A DNA stretch of 64,000 bases. It comes from Shewanella sp. AS1. GTDB lineage: Bacteria; Pseudomonadota; Gammaproteobacteria; Enterobacterales; Shewanellaceae. The notes below the pieces were generated by a model. That model ran no database searches. It was not told the DNA's origin and saw only the letters and a list, made by a program, of their open reading frames with translations. Location: NCBI RefSeq assembly GCF_021412565.1, contig NZ_JAKCLJ010000001.1:868001-932000 (forward strand). The letters run 5' to 3'. Numbering within the stretch: position 1 is the stretch's first letter; each line of letters opens with the position of its first letter. Shown piece by piece: positions 30,373 through 40,467 of this stretch. The position numbers were made by a program, and so were the translations under genes.

Positions 30373-31302
30373 ATGCGTAAATTAACTGAATTTGAGCAGT
30401 ATGTGATCGAGGATAAGGGCACAGAGCCTCCTTTCAGCGGTGAATATTATCGGCATGAGGCGAGGGGCATCTATCATTGTAAACGTTGTGATGCACCTTT
30501 ATATCGCTCAGAAGATAAATTTAACGCCCACTGCGGCTGGCCCGCTTTCGATGATGAGATCCAAGGGGCGGTGAAGCGTTTGCCCGATGCCGATGGGCGG
30601 CGAGTAGAGATAGTCTGCTCGCAGTGCGATGCCCACCTTGGCCATGTGTTTGAGGGAGAATATTTAACGGAGAAAAACCTCAGGCACTGTGTAAACTCGG
30701 TTTCTCTCTTGTTTAAATCGCTGCAGAAGGATGACATGCCCATTAGCGAGCAGGCGCAGACGAAAGCAAAAACCGACAAGGCAACATTCGGCGGCGGCTG
30801 TTTCTGGTGTTTAGAAGCTATATTTACTCAGGTTAAAGGCGTGCTTTCGGTACAATCCGGATATGCAGGCGGTGAGGCGCAGGAGGCAAATTACAAGGCT
30901 GTGTGCAGCGGAAACACGGGTCATGCAGAGGTGGTACAGCTTGAGTTTGACCCTCAGCAAATCAGCTTCCGTGAGTTGCTGTTGATCTTTTTTCAGAGTC
31001 ACGATCCGACGACCTTAAACCGTCAGGGCAATGATGTCGGGCCACAGTACCGCTCGGTGATCTTCGCCCATGATGATGCCCAGATCCGCTGCGTCACTGA
31101 GATGTTAGCCGAGCTGGAGCAACATAAACTGTATGATAACCCCGTTGTTACTCAACTGACGGCATTTGAAGATTTCTATCCTGCCGAGAGCTATCATAAC
31201 GACTACTATGCCCATAATTCTCAGCAGCCTTACTGCCAAATTGTCGTAAAGCCAAAGGTCGACAAATTCAGGGCGGTGTTTGTTGATAAACTGAAGCGGT
31301 GA
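30373..31302 (+). CDS. msrBA: Bifunctional methionine sulfoxide reductase MsrB-MsrA
   Basis: A 309-residue fusion that reduces both methionine sulfoxide epimers. Residues 1-120 are MsrB, with zinc cysteines 36, 39, 82 and 85, catalytic Cys106 (RHCVNSVS) and a possible resolving Cys54. After a linker (about 120-136) residues 137-309 are MsrA with catalytic Cys143 in GGCFWC and the SHDPTTLNRQGND signature. No signal peptide is present, so it acts in the cytoplasm. The order B-A is seen in many bacteria. Monocistronic, with a hairpin at its end. Confidence 0.95.
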   Translation: MRKLTEFEQYVIEDKGTEPPFSGEYYRHEARGIYHCKRCDAPLYRSEDKFNAHCGWPAFDDEIQGAVKRLPDADGRRVEIVCSQCDAHLGHVFEGEYLTEKNLRHCVNSVSLLFKSLQKDDMPISEQAQTKAKTDKATFGGGCFWCLEAIFTQVKGVLSVQSGYAGGEAQEANYKAVCSGNTGHAEVVQLEFDPQQISFRELLLIFFQSHDPTTLNRQGNDVGPQYRSVIFAHDDAQIRCVTEMLAELEQHKLYDNPVVTQLTAFEDFYPAESYHNDYYAHNSQQPYCQIVVKPKVDKFRAVFVDKLKR

Positions 31303-31327
31303 ATCAGATACGGTGAATCAGAAACAG

Positions 31328-31358
31328 CAAAGGCGCAGATAGCGCCTTTGTTGTTTTT
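31328..31358 (+). terminator. Terminator of msrBA
   Basis: Perfect 9 bp stem CAAAGGCGC/GCGCCTTTG (31328-31350) followed by TTGTTTTT, 26 bp after the msrBA stop. Confidence 0.85.
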
Positions 31359-31399
31359 ACTGAAATAGTTACTGGGTTAGCTAACTCGGTTAGTCTTAT

Positions 31400-32956
31400 T
31401 TAGTCGAGCTTGTCATCGGCCACCTTATAGTGGGGATCTTCAATCAGATTCACCTCGACAAGATCGCCAGCCTTATGTAATAGCTGTTTACAGTCGTGGC
31501 TTAAGTGGCGCAGGTGCAAACGTTTTCCGGCATTGACATAGCGTTCAGCTAAGGTATCTATGGCATCGAGTGCAGAGTGATCGCAAACCCGGGAGTTTTG
31601 AAAGTCGACAATGACATCGTCGGGATCATCTTGGGTGTGGAACAGCTCGAGAAACTCGGCGGTTGAGCCAAAAAACAGCGGGCCGTTAAGTTTATAGACT
31701 TTCCAGCCATTGGTATCTTCGCTTACCTGAACATTGATATGTTTGGCATGCTCCCAAGCAAACACAAGTGCAGAGACAATCACACCCACGAATACCGCGA
31801 AGGCTAAATCGGTAAAGACAGTCACAACAGTAACCAAGATGATGACAAAGGCATCGTGCTTAGGCACTTTACGCATCACCTTAAAGCTGGCCCATTCAAA
31901 GGTGCCCAGCACGACCATAAACATCACACCTACTAGGGCAGCGAGTGGGATCATCTCTATCAGGGATGAGCCAAACAGGATAAAGGCCAGCAGGGCAACA
32001 GCCGCTGTGATCCCAGATAAACGACCACGACCACCAGAGTTAATATTGATCATCGATTGGCCTATCATGGCACAGCCACCCATGGCGCCGAAGAAACCGC
32101 TGGTGATATTGCCTAGACCCTGACCAACACACTCTTTGTTACCGCGTCCACGGGTGTTGGTCATTTCATCAATCACTGTAAGGGTCAGCAGAGACTCAAT
32201 CAAGCCTACAGCCGCGAGGATAAATGAGTATGGCAGTATGATATACAGGGTCTCTAGACTGAATGGCACAGAGGGGATAGCAAAAATTGGCAGGCTACCT
32301 GCGATAGTTGCATTATCATCGCCGCTCATGGATTTTAAGAAATCCAGTACATTGCGGGTGTCGAGATTAAAGAACACCACGATAAAGGTAACAGTTAAAA
32401 TCGCCGCGAGTGAGGAGGGGAAGGCGGTGGTGATTTTAGGTAAAAAGTGGATGATAGCCATGGTCAGGGCAACCAGCCCCAGCATGAGGATCAGCTGATC
32501 TTGTGGCAACCAAGCTAATACCCCATTGCTGTCAGGTACCTTAAATTGGCCAAGTTGAGCAAGGAAGATCACTATGGCCAGACCGTTAACGAAGCCTATC
32601 ATGACAGGATAGGGCACGATACGGATAAACTTGCCCAGTTTAAATAGGCCGCAGCTGACTTGAATGAGGCCCGCTAATACGACGGCAGCAAAAAGGTATT
32701 GAATGCCATGCTCTGCGACAAGTGCCACCATGACGACTGCCATGGCGCCGGTTGCACCAGAGATCATGCCTGGGCGTCCACCGATCAAGGCGGTAACCAG
32801 CCCCATGATAAAGGCGGCATAAAGGCCAACCATAGGCTCGACACCTGCAACGAATGCAAAGGCGACAGCTTCGGGGATCAGGGCCAGGGCAACAGTAAGA
32901 CCGGAGAGTAAATCCGCTTTGTGGCTGCTGGTTTTATGACGGATAAGATCGAACAT
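31400..32956 (-). CDS. SulP-family anion transporter with STAS domain
   Basis: A 518-residue SulP permease. About 11 membrane segments span residues 15-405, including the family motifs [20 protein letters not shown] (shown in part) and GLYAAFIMG; residues from about 415 form the cytoplasmic STAS domain. Bacterial SulP proteins carry sulfate, bicarbonate or C4-dicarboxylates; nothing in the sequence fixes the substrate here, though the sodium-dependent bicarbonate transporter BicA is a close type. It stands alone between msrBA and rne. Confidence 0.9.
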   Translation of the reverse strand: MFDLIRHKTSSHKADLLSGLTVALALIPEAVAFAFVAGVEPMVGLYAAFIMGLVTALIGGRPGMISGATGAMAVVMVALVAEHGIQYLFAAVVLAGLIQVSCGLFKLGKFIRIVPYPVMIGFVNGLAIVIFLAQLGQFKVPDSNGVLAWLPQDQLILMLGLVALTMAIIHFLPKITTAFPSSLAAILTVTFIVVFFNLDTRNVLDFLKSMSGDDNATIAGSLPIFAIPSVPFSLETLYIILPYSFILAAVGLIESLLTLTVIDEMTNTRGRGNKECVGQGLGNITSGFFGAMGGCAMIGQSMININSGGRGRLSGITAAVALLAFILFGSSLIEMIPLAALVGVMFMVVLGTFEWASFKVMRKVPKHDAFVIILVTVVTVFTDLAFAVFVGVIVSALVFAWEHAKHINVQVSEDTNGWKVYKLNGPLFFGSTAEFLELFHTQDDPDDVIVDFQNSRVCDHSALDAIDTLAERYVNAGKRLHLRHLSHDCKQLLHKAGDLVEVNLIEDPHYKVADDKLD

Positions 32957-33028
32957 TTAACCTCTGTTATTATTTTGTAAGTTCAAATTTAACGGGCGGA
33001 TACTAACAAAGTTGCACTTGTAATGACA

Positions 33029-33087
33029 TAAAAAAAAGCCATGCAGATAGCATGGCTTGGGTAGGCGTCTTTTGTAAAAGACGCCTG
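33029..33087 (-). terminator. Double-hairpin terminator of rne
   Basis: Two stems lie past the rne stop. AGGCGTCTTTT/AAAAGACGCCT (33063-33087) has a two-base loop; AAGCCATGC/GCATGGCTT (33036-33058) is followed on the minus strand by a run of eight T. The second is the likely terminator. Confidence 0.85.
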
Positions 33088-33099
33088 ATTCGCTGACAG

Positions 33100-36000
33100 T
33101 TATGGACGCGCCATATCTGAGGCTGCGCTGTTGGGTTTAGTCGCAGGTTGCTTCGCTTCTTTCTCGCTTGCTTCATATTGACGTCCCGATGGGATATCAA
33201 CAGTCGGCTTAGATTCAACCTGTGGTTTGGTCATGGTAGAGGTTACCATAGTCCCAAAACGACTTACCGCTTTCGCCGCCGGTTTCGCTTCAGCAGGTTT
33301 TTCGGTTACTTCGACCTTAGCTTTTGCCGGTACCGCAGCGCTTGGAGCTGCAACTGCCGCAGGTTTAGCCATAGGTGCCGAGGCAGTTGTGCTGCTTGCT
33401 GCAGCTTTTTCAGCCTTAGGCTCTGATCTAGGAGCACTGTTTTTTGCCTCATCAGCAACTGGCTGCTCTTTAACATCAGCCTGTGTTTTAGCGTCTTCAA
33501 GTGTCTCAGTTTCTTGAGCCGCTACAGCGACTTCCTGCACAGCTTGTTCAGAGGCAGCTTGTTCAGAGACAGCTTCTTCAGAGGCAGTAGCTTCTACAGC
33601 CGCTTCGTTAGCATTTACTTCTTCAGCTGGGGAAGCCGATTCAGTAGTGGCTGGTTCCACAACCTCTTGGGTCGCAGATTCTTTAGCGGCGAGAGGCTCA
33701 GTCACTTCTGCTACTGGTTCACTTTTAACTTCTGCTGGTGAATCAGTCTCTTGCTCAGACTGTGGCTCAGTTTGCTGCTCTGATTGTTGTGCAGAGGCGG
33801 CCTTTGCAGACTCTTGTGTTGGAGCCACTTCAGTCTCAGTTGCCGAAAGCGCCTCGACATCCAGGAAAGGTGCAGTCTCAACCTCATTTGGAATAAATGC
33901 CGGTTCTTGACCTTCTTGGCTTGAGTCCTCATCACGGCGGCGACGTTGGCCTGCGGCGCGAAGATGACGTGGGCTACGACGACTACGGCGCTGTCCATCA
34001 CGGCTTTCACGCTTGGTTTCAGCATCGCTGTCTTTGTCAGTATCGGCTACCTGAGCTTCCTCTGAATTGCCAGTAAGTTCATCGGTATTAGCCTTTGAGT
34101 CCGCGACTTTGGCTGCTTGCGCTTTCACCTCTGCAGTATTTTCTGGCTCAGCCTGGCTTGAACTGGTCTGGCTTGATTCGGCCTGAGTAGATTCGGAGCG
34201 TACCTTGTCATCAGCTTCCGCTTCCTTGCTGGCTTTTGGCTCAGTAGTTTCAGCTTTATCCTGCTCTTTATCCTGTTTAGGCTTGGCCTTACGAGGCTGA
34301 CGTTTAGCGCGCGGCGCCTTCTCATCAGACTTAGTCTCGGATTTAGTTTCAGGTTTAGTCTCAGACTTAGCCTCAGATTTCGCATCAGACTTGGCTTCAC
34401 TCTTAGCGGCATCTTTTTTCGCTGTATCTAGTTGCAGATCAGCATCCTGAGTGATCACATCTGGCGCTGCTGTCTGCTCAAGTGCAGTTTCATCAGTTTG
34501 TTGCTCAGTCGTGACGCGCACCTTGCGGCGCATGTTACGACGCTGACGACGTTCTCTTGCCGCTTCCTGTTTAGGTTGCTGCTCTTGAGATTCTTCGCTT
34601 ACTTTTGTCTCAGTCTGTGACTTAGCGTCTTCACGTTTTACACGTTTGTCGTTGCGACCTTTCGCTGGACGAGAGTCAGTGCTGCCAGACTTGCTGTTAC
34701 GGCTGCGCTTGTTGTTCTCGTTTTCGCTAGTCTCACTCTCATCACGGTTACGGCGATTGTCAGTGCGGCGAGTGTTGTTGCGACGACCCTTACCACGGTT
34801 TTGGCTACTGCGGCGAGGTTGTTCTTTGGTTTCTTTCTTCTCGCTTTCTTTGCTGTCAGAGCTAAAGAGTTTAGCGATAGCACCAAGGAGTTTAGAGATA
34901 AGGCCTGGCTCAGCTTCTTTCTTCTCGGTAGCTTTGGGTTTTGTCGCCTGAGGTTGAGGTGCGGATTGTACCGGCGCGGCAAAGCCCTTTAATGCCGGCT
35001 CGGGCGAGGCTGCACGCTCAAGCTTACGGGGCTCATAAAGCTTGCTCTCTGGTTTCTCAAGCAGCTTGTAGCTGGCTTCTGTGATCTGCTCATCCTTGCG
35101 ATGACGGGTCACGCGGTAATCCGGTGTCGTCATATTAGGATCGGGGATCACATAGACTTCAACATCATGGCGCTGCTCGGTAATGCGAATCGCTTTACGC
35201 TTCTCGTTTAGCAAGAAGGCGGCAACATCCACAGGCACTACGGCCTCAATTTGCGAGGTATTTTCTTTAATCGCTTCCTCTTCCATCAGGCGTAAGATGG
35301 ATAAGGCTAAAGATTCAGTGCCACGAATGGTGCCTTGGCCATGACAGCGCGGACAGATGTGCGCGGCCGATTCTTCTAGAGAAGGGCGCAGACGTTGACG
35401 AGACATCTCCATCAGACCAAAACGCGAGATACGGCCTAACTGGACGCGGGCGCGGTCGTGATGTACGGCATCACGCATTCTGTTTTCCACTTCACGCTGG
35501 TGTCTTACTGGTGTCATATCGATAAAGTCGATCACCACTAGGCCACCTAAGTCACGCAGACGCAGTTGACGTGCGATTTCGTCGGCCGCTTCCAAGTTGG
35601 TGTTCAGTGCGGTTTCTTCAATATCACCGCCTTTAGTGGCACGGGCAGAGTTGATATCGATTGAGGTCAGTGCCTCGGTCGGATCGATAACGATTGAACC
35701 GCCAGAAGGCAGGCGAACTTCACGCTGGAAGGCCGATTCAATCTGAGTTTCAATCTGATAATGGGTAAAGAGTGGTACTTCAGCTTCGTAACGTTTGATA
35801 CGATCGACAAAGTCAGGGCGCACCAGGGCAACGTGTTGCTTGGCTTGCTCATAAATACGTGGATGGTCGATAAGCACTTCGCCTACATCGCGGCGCAGGT
35901 AGTCACGAATTGCACGTACAATAACGTTACTTTCCTGATGGATAAGGAAAGGCGCTGGACGACTTTGTGAGGCTTCTTCAATCGCAGCCCAATGATGTTG

Positions 36001-36561
36001 CAGAACTTTTAAGTCCCACTTGAGTTCGGCTGCATCTTTGCCAACACCTGCGGTGCGTACGATTAAGCCCATGCCTTGTGGCACTTCAAGCTCAGATAAG
36101 GCTTCTTTTAATTCGGTGCGCTCATCCCCTTCGATACGGCGTGAGATCCCGCCTGCACGAGGGTTGTTTGGCATCAAGACCAGATAGGAACCGGCGAGAC
36201 TGATAAAGGTTGTTAAGGCCGCGCCTTTGTTGCCGCGTTCCTCTTTATCGATTTGTACGATAACTTCTTGACCCTCTTTGATCACCTCTTTAATGCTTGG
36301 GCGACCCTGGAAAGAGTAACCTTTAGGGAAGTATTCGCGGGCAATTTCTTTTAGAGGAAGGAAGCCGTGACGTTCGGCGCCATAATCGACGAAGGCAGCT
36401 TCGAGAGAGGGTTCTACGCGGGTAATTTTACCCTTGTAAATATTGGCTTTTTTCTGCTCATGACCTGGACTTTCAATGTCGAGATCATATAGCTGTTGCC
36501 CATCTACAAGGGCAACGCGCAACTCTTCTGATTGAGTTGCATTAATTAACATCCGTTTCAT
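33100..36561 (-). CDS. rne: Ribonuclease E
   Basis: RNase E is the main mRNA-decay and RNA-processing endonuclease and the scaffold of the degradosome. The 1,153-residue protein has an N-terminal catalytic half (to about 520): S1 domain (about 36-125), the DNase-I-like part with [15 protein letters not shown] and VVIDFIDM carrying the two metal-binding aspartates, and the Zn-link CPRCHGQG near 404. The C-terminal 620 residues are low-complexity, first Arg-rich (RNA binding), then Lys/Glu/Ser/Ala repeats. A conserved-looking end is PRYGxMVTS-like ([16 protein letters not shown]). It has a long leader with a conserved-type RNA element. Confidence 0.96.
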   Translation of the reverse strand: MKRMLINATQSEELRVALVDGQQLYDLDIESPGHEQKKANIYKGKITRVEPSLEAAFVDYGAERHGFLPLKEIAREYFPKGYSFQGRPSIKEVIKEGQEVIVQIDKEERGNKGAALTTFISLAGSYLVLMPNNPRAGGISRRIEGDERTELKEALSELEVPQGMGLIVRTAGVGKDAAELKWDLKVLQHHWAAIEEASQSRPAPFLIHQESNVIVRAIRDYLRRDVGEVLIDHPRIYEQAKQHVALVRPDFVDRIKRYEAEVPLFTHYQIETQIESAFQREVRLPSGGSIVIDPTEALTSIDINSARATKGGDIEETALNTNLEAADEIARQLRLRDLGGLVVIDFIDMTPVRHQREVENRMRDAVHHDRARVQLGRISRFGLMEMSRQRLRPSLEESAAHICPRCHGQGTIRGTESLALSILRLMEEEAIKENTSQIEAVVPVDVAAFLLNEKRKAIRITEQRHDVEVYVIPDPNMTTPDYRVTRHRKDEQITEASYKLLEKPESKLYEPRKLERAASPEPALKGFAAPVQSAPQPQATKPKATEKKEAEPGLISKLLGAIAKLFSSDSKESEKKETKEQPRRSSQNRGKGRRNNTRRTDNRRNRDESETSENENNKRSRNSKSGSTDSRPAKGRNDKRVKREDAKSQTETKVSEESQEQQPKQEAARERRQRRNMRRKVRVTTEQQTDETALEQTAAPDVITQDADLQLDTAKKDAAKSEAKSDAKSEAKSETKPETKSETKSDEKAPRAKRQPRKAKPKQDKEQDKAETTEPKASKEAEADDKVRSESTQAESSQTSSSQAEPENTAEVKAQAAKVADSKANTDELTGNSEEAQVADTDKDSDAETKRESRDGQRRSRRSPRHLRAAGQRRRRDEDSSQEGQEPAFIPNEVETAPFLDVEALSATETEVAPTQESAKAASAQQSEQQTEPQSEQETDSPAEVKSEPVAEVTEPLAAKESATQEVVEPATTESASPAEEVNANEAAVEATASEEAVSEQAASEQAVQEVAVAAQETETLEDAKTQADVKEQPVADEAKNSAPRSEPKAEKAAASSTTASAPMAKPAAVAAPSAAVPAKAKVEVTEKPAEAKPAAKAVSRFGTMVTSTMTKPQVESKPTVDIPSGRQYEASEKEAKQPATKPNSAASDMARP

Positions 36562-36720
36562 GATGACGTATTTCTTCTTAAAATAGGGTCATCAAACCAC
36601 ACATATTCGATGCATTACGGGCCTGGTTTGGTGTCCGAAAACCTCACGGCTTGGGTCCAGGCTAAAGGTGCGCAGATCTGTAAGACGCAATCGCTGCGTG
36701 TCGCTACCTATTTATGGCTC
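36562..36720 (-). ncRNA. Candidate rne 5'-leader structured element (rne5 type)
   Basis: The rne leader shows a long-range stem GCCTGG (36621-36626) with CCAGGC (36657-36662) enclosing an internal AGGTTTTCGG region, plus the hairpin ACGCA/TGCGT at 36685-36699. In E. coli the rne 5' untranslated region folds into elements that RNase E itself cleaves, giving autoregulation. Position, length and foldback fit that element; similarity at base level was not tested. Confidence 0.5.
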
Positions 36721-37158
36721 ATTTTTAAATGTTTCGAAAAACAAGGAATTCGTTGTTAAACGTCAACCAACCCCATAAATTCTAATGTACTTTCCGGTAA
36801 TGCCAAAATCGATATAGTGTTCGTCTGACGACAAGCTAAAATTAAACTTCGAATTTGGGGCGCTATTCTTAGAGAAACCACATGAAAATGTGGCATTAGC
36901 ACTGTGTTTGGTCGTTTAAACTCGTTTTATCGGTTCTTTGTGGTGCAACGACTTGCAAATCAATGGTTTGCTACTCAGTGGAAATGTTTTTTAGTCTCCG
37001 CTCTTCGCGCATGCATAGGGGGGATTATGAACACTTTATCCAATCTTTATCCCCATAAGCGAGGCAAATATAGCAACAATCCAGAAAATCAGCAAATGGA
37101 AAGGCATAAAAGATCTGACTTGTGTACAATAAGCGGCTTGAACGATACAAGGCTTAGC
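36721..37158. promoter_or_regulatory. rne/rluC divergent intergenic region
   Basis: Together with the leader element this makes a 597 bp gap between rne and the true rluC start at 37159. It must hold both promoters. An open frame runs from 36904 into rluC, but its first 85 codons have no family support and no ribosome-binding site, so I treat it as leader. I could not fix -35/-10 boxes. Confidence 0.5.
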
Positions 37159-38118
37159 ATGAATAACTCACAATCTTTAAATAAAGTCGAATTGGTCACT
37201 ATTGATGAAGACAATGTCGACCAACGCATCGATAATTTTTTGGTCACTAAATTAAAAGGTGTGCCCAAGAGCATGATCTATCGCATTGTGCGTAAAGGCG
37301 AGGTGCGGGTGAATAAGAAACGCATTAAACCTGAGTACAAATTGCAAGAGGGTGATCTGGTGCGAATCCCCCCGGTGAGAGTGTCAAACAGCGATGAAAA
37401 GCCAGGACCGAGTGCCAAGTTGACTAAGGTGTCGCAACTGGAAGATCGCATCCTTTTTGAAGATAAAGCTATTATCGTCCTCAATAAGCCGGCTGCCATT
37501 GCCGTGCATGGTGGCAGTGGGGTCGACTTTGGCGTGATTGAAGCGATGCGGGCGCTGCGTCCACAGCAGAAGTTTCTCGAACTGGTACACAGGCTGGATA
37601 AAGATACATCGGGTGTCTTGCTGATCGCCAAGAAACGCAGTGCGCTTAAACATCTTCACGACCAGCTGCGTTATAAGAAGATGCAAAAAGATTATTTGGC
37701 TTTAGTACGGGGTGAGTGGCAGAGTCATGACAAGGTGGTCAATGCGCCGCTGTTGAAACTCACCCTTAAATCGGGCGAACGCATCGTTAGGGTCAATAAG
37801 GAAGGTAAAGCTTCTGAAACCCGTTTTGCGATTAAGCAGCGTTATAAAGGCGCGACATTGGTGCAGGCCAGTCCGGTTACCGGCAGAACCCATCAGATCA
37901 GGGTACATTGCCAATATGCAGGTCATCCTATCGCCTGTGATGAAAAATACAGTGAGCAAAAGTTTGATGACAGCATGCGGGCATTAGGCTTGAACCGTCT
38001 GTTTTTGCATGCTGCCCAGCTGAGGTTTATTCATCCGGTGACAGAAGAGGTGATGCAGGTGAAAGCGCCTTTGGATAAAGAACTAGAACAGTTATTAAAG
38101 CAGTTGGAAAAAGCATGA
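37159..38118 (+). CDS. rluC: 23S rRNA pseudouridine synthase RluC
   Basis: RluC makes pseudouridines 955, 2504 and 2580 in 23S rRNA. From the ATG at 37159, preceded by AAGG at six bases, the protein is 319 residues, the same as E. coli RluC. Residues 20-80 form the S4 RNA-binding domain; the catalytic aspartate lies in HRLDKDTSG near residue 143. The end overlaps the next gene by four bases. Divergence from rne is conserved across Enterobacteria. Confidence 0.96.
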   Translation: MNNSQSLNKVELVTIDEDNVDQRIDNFLVTKLKGVPKSMIYRIVRKGEVRVNKKRIKPEYKLQEGDLVRIPPVRVSNSDEKPGPSAKLTKVSQLEDRILFEDKAIIVLNKPAAIAVHGGSGVDFGVIEAMRALRPQQKFLELVHRLDKDTSGVLLIAKKRSALKHLHDQLRYKKMQKDYLALVRGEWQSHDKVVNAPLLKLTLKSGERIVRVNKEGKASETRFAIKQRYKGATLVQASPVTGRTHQIRVHCQYAGHPIACDEKYSEQKFDDSMRALGLNRLFLHAAQLRFIHPVTEEVMQVKAPLDKELEQLLKQLEKA

Positions 38119-38771
38119 AACGATATGAGTTAGTCATTTTCGATTGGGATGGCACCCTGATGGATTCCATAGGCAAAATCGTTGCCTGTATGCAGCAGAC
38201 GGCGAAAGAGCTGAGTCTGTTAGTACCGAGTGAAGCCGCGGTGCGTGACATTATCGGCTTGTCTATGGATGAAGCCTTGAATGTGTTACATCCCTCAGCT
38301 TGCAGCCAGACGCGCTTGAAAATGATCTCTGTGTATCGTGAACAATACTTACAGCTGAACAAGACGCCGAGTCCCCTGTTTGAAGGGGCAGAGGAGTTGC
38401 TGCTGACATTAAAAGCATCTGGTCATCAATTGGCGGTTGCCACAGGCAAGGCCCGTGCGGGCTTGAATCGTGTCTTGAATGAGACAGGATTTATCGGCCA
38501 TTTCCATGCCAGTCGCTGCGCCGATGAAGCCAAGAGTAAACCTGACCCACAGATGCTGCATGAATTACTTGCACAGCTCAATGTATCCCCTGACAAGGCT
38601 ATGATGGTAGGGGATTCTATTCATGATCTTAATATGGCGAAGAATGCCGGTATCGATGCCATAGGTGTCAGTTATGGTGCCCACAGCGAGGTGGTCTTGC
38701 AGCAGGCAAGTCCCATTGCCGTAGTGGCTTCACCGCTGGCTATGTTGCCTGTGATATTAGGTCAAGCCTGA
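38115..38771 (+). CDS. HAD-superfamily phosphatase (phosphoglycolate phosphatase-like)
   Basis: A 218-residue HAD hydrolase. Motif I is DWDGTL with nucleophile Asp10 and Asp12, motif II is in AVATGKARAG, motif III the lysine of KSKPDPQ, and motif IV GDSIHDLNMAKNAG. A helical cap of subclass I lies at 16-85. It resembles Gph/YigB-type enzymes; the substrate is not known. It overlaps rluC by four bases, a pairing common in marine gammaproteobacteria. Confidence 0.88.
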   Translation: MKRYELVIFDWDGTLMDSIGKIVACMQQTAKELSLLVPSEAAVRDIIGLSMDEALNVLHPSACSQTRLKMISVYREQYLQLNKTPSPLFEGAEELLLTLKASGHQLAVATGKARAGLNRVLNETGFIGHFHASRCADEAKSKPDPQMLHELLAQLNVSPDKAMMVGDSIHDLNMAKNAGIDAIGVSYGAHSEVVLQQASPIAVVASPLAMLPVILGQA

Positions 38772-38807
38772 GCCTGAGATAGCAGCTTTACGACTGGAGT
38801 TCGAAAA

Positions 38808-38845
38808 AGCAGGCAGGCGTAATGGCGTGCCTGCTGTTCTTGTTC
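38808..38845 (+). terminator. Terminator of the rluC operon
   Basis: Stem AGCAGGCA/TGCCTGCT (about 38808-38836, one mismatch inside) followed by T-rich sequence, 37 bp after the HAD gene. Confidence 0.65.
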
Positions 38846-38849
38846 CATT

Positions 38850-38885
38850 TTTCTTGCCTTTCTTGCCTTTCTTGCCTTTCTTGCC
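38850..38885. repeat. 9 bp tandem repeat, 4 copies
   Basis: TTTCTTGCC occurs four times without a break (38850-38885), ending three bases before the stop codon of yceF on the opposite strand. Confidence 0.9.
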
Positions 38886-38887
38886 GC

Positions 38888-39475
38888 TTATGGATTGAGT
38901 ACATCCACCCCAAACTCCAGTAGCATTTCGGTTAATAGAATAAGTGGTAAACCTATTAATGCGTTAGGATCCCGCCCCTCCATCTTAGTAAAGAGGGCTA
39001 TGCCTAAGCCTTCGCACTTAAAACTGCCAGCACAATAGAGCGGCTGCTCCTGATTCACGTAGTAGCGTATCTGCTGCTCACTGAGTGTTTTAAAGTGAAC
39101 ACTAAAAGGCTCGCATTGCACACTTATCTCATCGGTATCCAGATTGTACAGTGCCAGAGCGGTATAGAAGGTGATCTTGCGCCCCGAAAAGCTGCTGAGC
39201 TGTTTAATGGCGTTTTCCACCGTCAAGGGTTTACCTAGGATTTGCGTATCGAGCAGCGCCGCTTGATCTGAGCCTATGATGATGCCGGATGATTTGCCCT
39301 TGGCACCAGCCTTGGCTTTATTGACTGCAAGGCGCATCACCATCTTCTGGGCGGTTTCAAAGGCAAGCGGCGTCTCATCGGTATCGACAGCGCAGGTGTC
39401 AAAAGGCAGAGCAAGTTTTTCCATTAACTGTCTACGATAGGGGGATGTGGATGCAAGAAACAGCGGTGGGGTCAT
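38888..39475 (-). CDS. yceF: Maf-family nucleotide pyrophosphatase YceF
   Basis: A 195-residue Maf/HAM1-like house-cleaning pyrophosphatase; E. coli YceF splits 7-methyl-GTP. It begins with the Maf motif [15 protein letters not shown], and carries VDTDET, GSDQAA and CEGLGIALF. Length matches YceF (194). It is divergent from yceD, as in E. coli, which supports YceF over YhdE. Confidence 0.94.
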   Translation of the reverse strand: MTPPLFLASTSPYRRQLMEKLALPFDTCAVDTDETPLAFETAQKMVMRLAVNKAKAGAKGKSSGIIIGSDQAALLDTQILGKPLTVENAIKQLSSFSGRKITFYTALALYNLDTDEISVQCEPFSVHFKTLSEQQIRYYVNQEQPLYCAGSFKCEGLGIALFTKMEGRDPNALIGLPLILLTEMLLEFGVDVLNP

Positions 39476-39700
39476 CTTAAAACCTCAAAATCTATGATAA
39501 AGGGCGCCAGCATAGGAGCAGATGGTATCAGTTTTCTAAGGAATTAGACTAAAATTAAGCGGTAAATGCGGCTATTTTAATCGGCGGGGGCTTGAGTCTA
39601 TATCGGCCCTTGGGTAAAATTCCGCTTCCATTAATTTTGGAGTAATTCGTGAGTTTTTTAGGAATTGCTATCTTGATCGCTATCAGGTAACAAATTTTCC

Positions 39701-39735
39701 TTTGACTCCGAGTAATTCAAACTATAATATGCGCG
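39701..39735 (+). promoter_or_regulatory. Promoter of yceD-rpmF-plsX-fab operon
   Basis: TTGACT at 39702-39707 and TATAAT at 39723-39728 with a 15-base spacer (16 for TTTGAC at 39701) make a good sigma-70 promoter. The discriminator right after the -10 is GC-rich (GCGCGCC), a pattern linked to stringent control. The yceD ATG at 39740 lies only 11 bases past the -10, so the transcript would be leaderless or nearly so. Confidence 0.65.
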
Positions 39736-39739
39736 CCTT

Positions 39740-40264
39740 ATGCAAACAGTAAAGATACCGGTTTCAATTGATCCAAACCGTGCAGCAGCGAGTAAGCTTT
39801 CTTTTGATGGCTTCATTCCTGGTGTGCAGTTAAAACGATTAAATGAGTTAAGTGCCGGCGACTGTTCCGATGTGGCAGTGTCGCTTGAATGTGGCGTAGA
39901 TATACAGGGGATAGTCTACCTGAAAGGGAAGGCTGTGACGGAGCTCACTCTGATTTGTCAACGTTGCATGACGCTTTATACCACTGAGGTTACGGTCGAC
40001 TTTTGTTTTAGCCCTTGCGGGTCTGAGGCAGAAATCGATGAGCTCCCGGATGCGTATGACCCTATTGAGTGCAATGAGATAGGTGAGGTTCGTCTGCATC
40101 AATTGATTGAAGATGAATTGATAATCGCTATGCCTTTGATACCTATGCATGACGACGAAAGTTGTGATGAAGGGGATCAGGATATAGTCGTAGGCGAGAT
40201 TGAGCCCGCTCAAGAGGAGCGTCCAAATCCGTTTGCAGTGTTAGAAAAACTGAAGAGCAAGTAA
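39740..40264 (+). CDS. yceD: YceD family protein (DUF177), 23S rRNA accumulation protein
   Basis: A 174-residue DUF177 protein found with rpmF across bacteria; YceD is needed for normal 23S rRNA levels in E. coli. It opens MQTVKIPVSIDPNRAA as in the family and has a CxxC pair in LICQRCMTLY plus a further CFSPCG; the end NPFAVLEKLKSK is conserved. It lies 17 bp upstream of rpmF. No ribosome-binding site is evident, in line with the short leader. Confidence 0.93.
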   Translation: MQTVKIPVSIDPNRAAASKLSFDGFIPGVQLKRLNELSAGDCSDVAVSLECGVDIQGIVYLKGKAVTELTLICQRCMTLYTTEVTVDFCFSPCGSEAEIDELPDAYDPIECNEIGEVRLHQLIEDELIIAMPLIPMHDDESCDEGDQDIVVGEIEPAQEERPNPFAVLEKLKSK

Positions 40265-40281
40265 TCTAGGAGACAGGTCAA

Positions 40282-40452
40282 ATGGCTGTACAACAGAATA
40301 AAAAATCTCGTTCAAAGCGTGGTATGCGTCGTTCACACGATTCATTGGGCACAGCTCAATTATCTGTAGACGCTACTAGCGGTGAACTACACCGTCGTCA
40401 CAATGTGACTGCAGACGGTTACTACCGTGGTCAAAAGGTTATCAACAAGTAA
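40282..40452 (+). CDS. rpmF: 50S ribosomal protein L32
   Basis: The 56-residue ribosomal protein L32 begins [20 protein letters not shown] and ends [10 protein letters not shown], like E. coli L32 (57 residues). TAGGAGA at 40267-40273 is its ribosome-binding site. It is of the zinc-free type, with no CxxC pairs. It sits between yceD and plsX, the conserved yceD-rpmF-plsX order. Confidence 0.98.
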   Translation: MAVQQNKKSRSKRGMRRSHDSLGTAQLSVDATSGELHRRHNVTADGYYRGQKVINK

Positions 40453-40467
40453 TTTGTTGATAAGCTT

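Noticed and set aside
33148-34992. Several open frames antisense to the rne C-terminal half
   Set aside because: They come from the repetitive Lys/Glu/Ala codons on the other strand; compositions are Ser/Phe/Arg-rich with no starts of quality.
36904-37158. In-frame N-terminal extension of RluC
   Set aside because: The extra 85 residues have no family counterpart and no ribosome-binding site; the ATG at 37159 has one and gives exactly the E. coli length.
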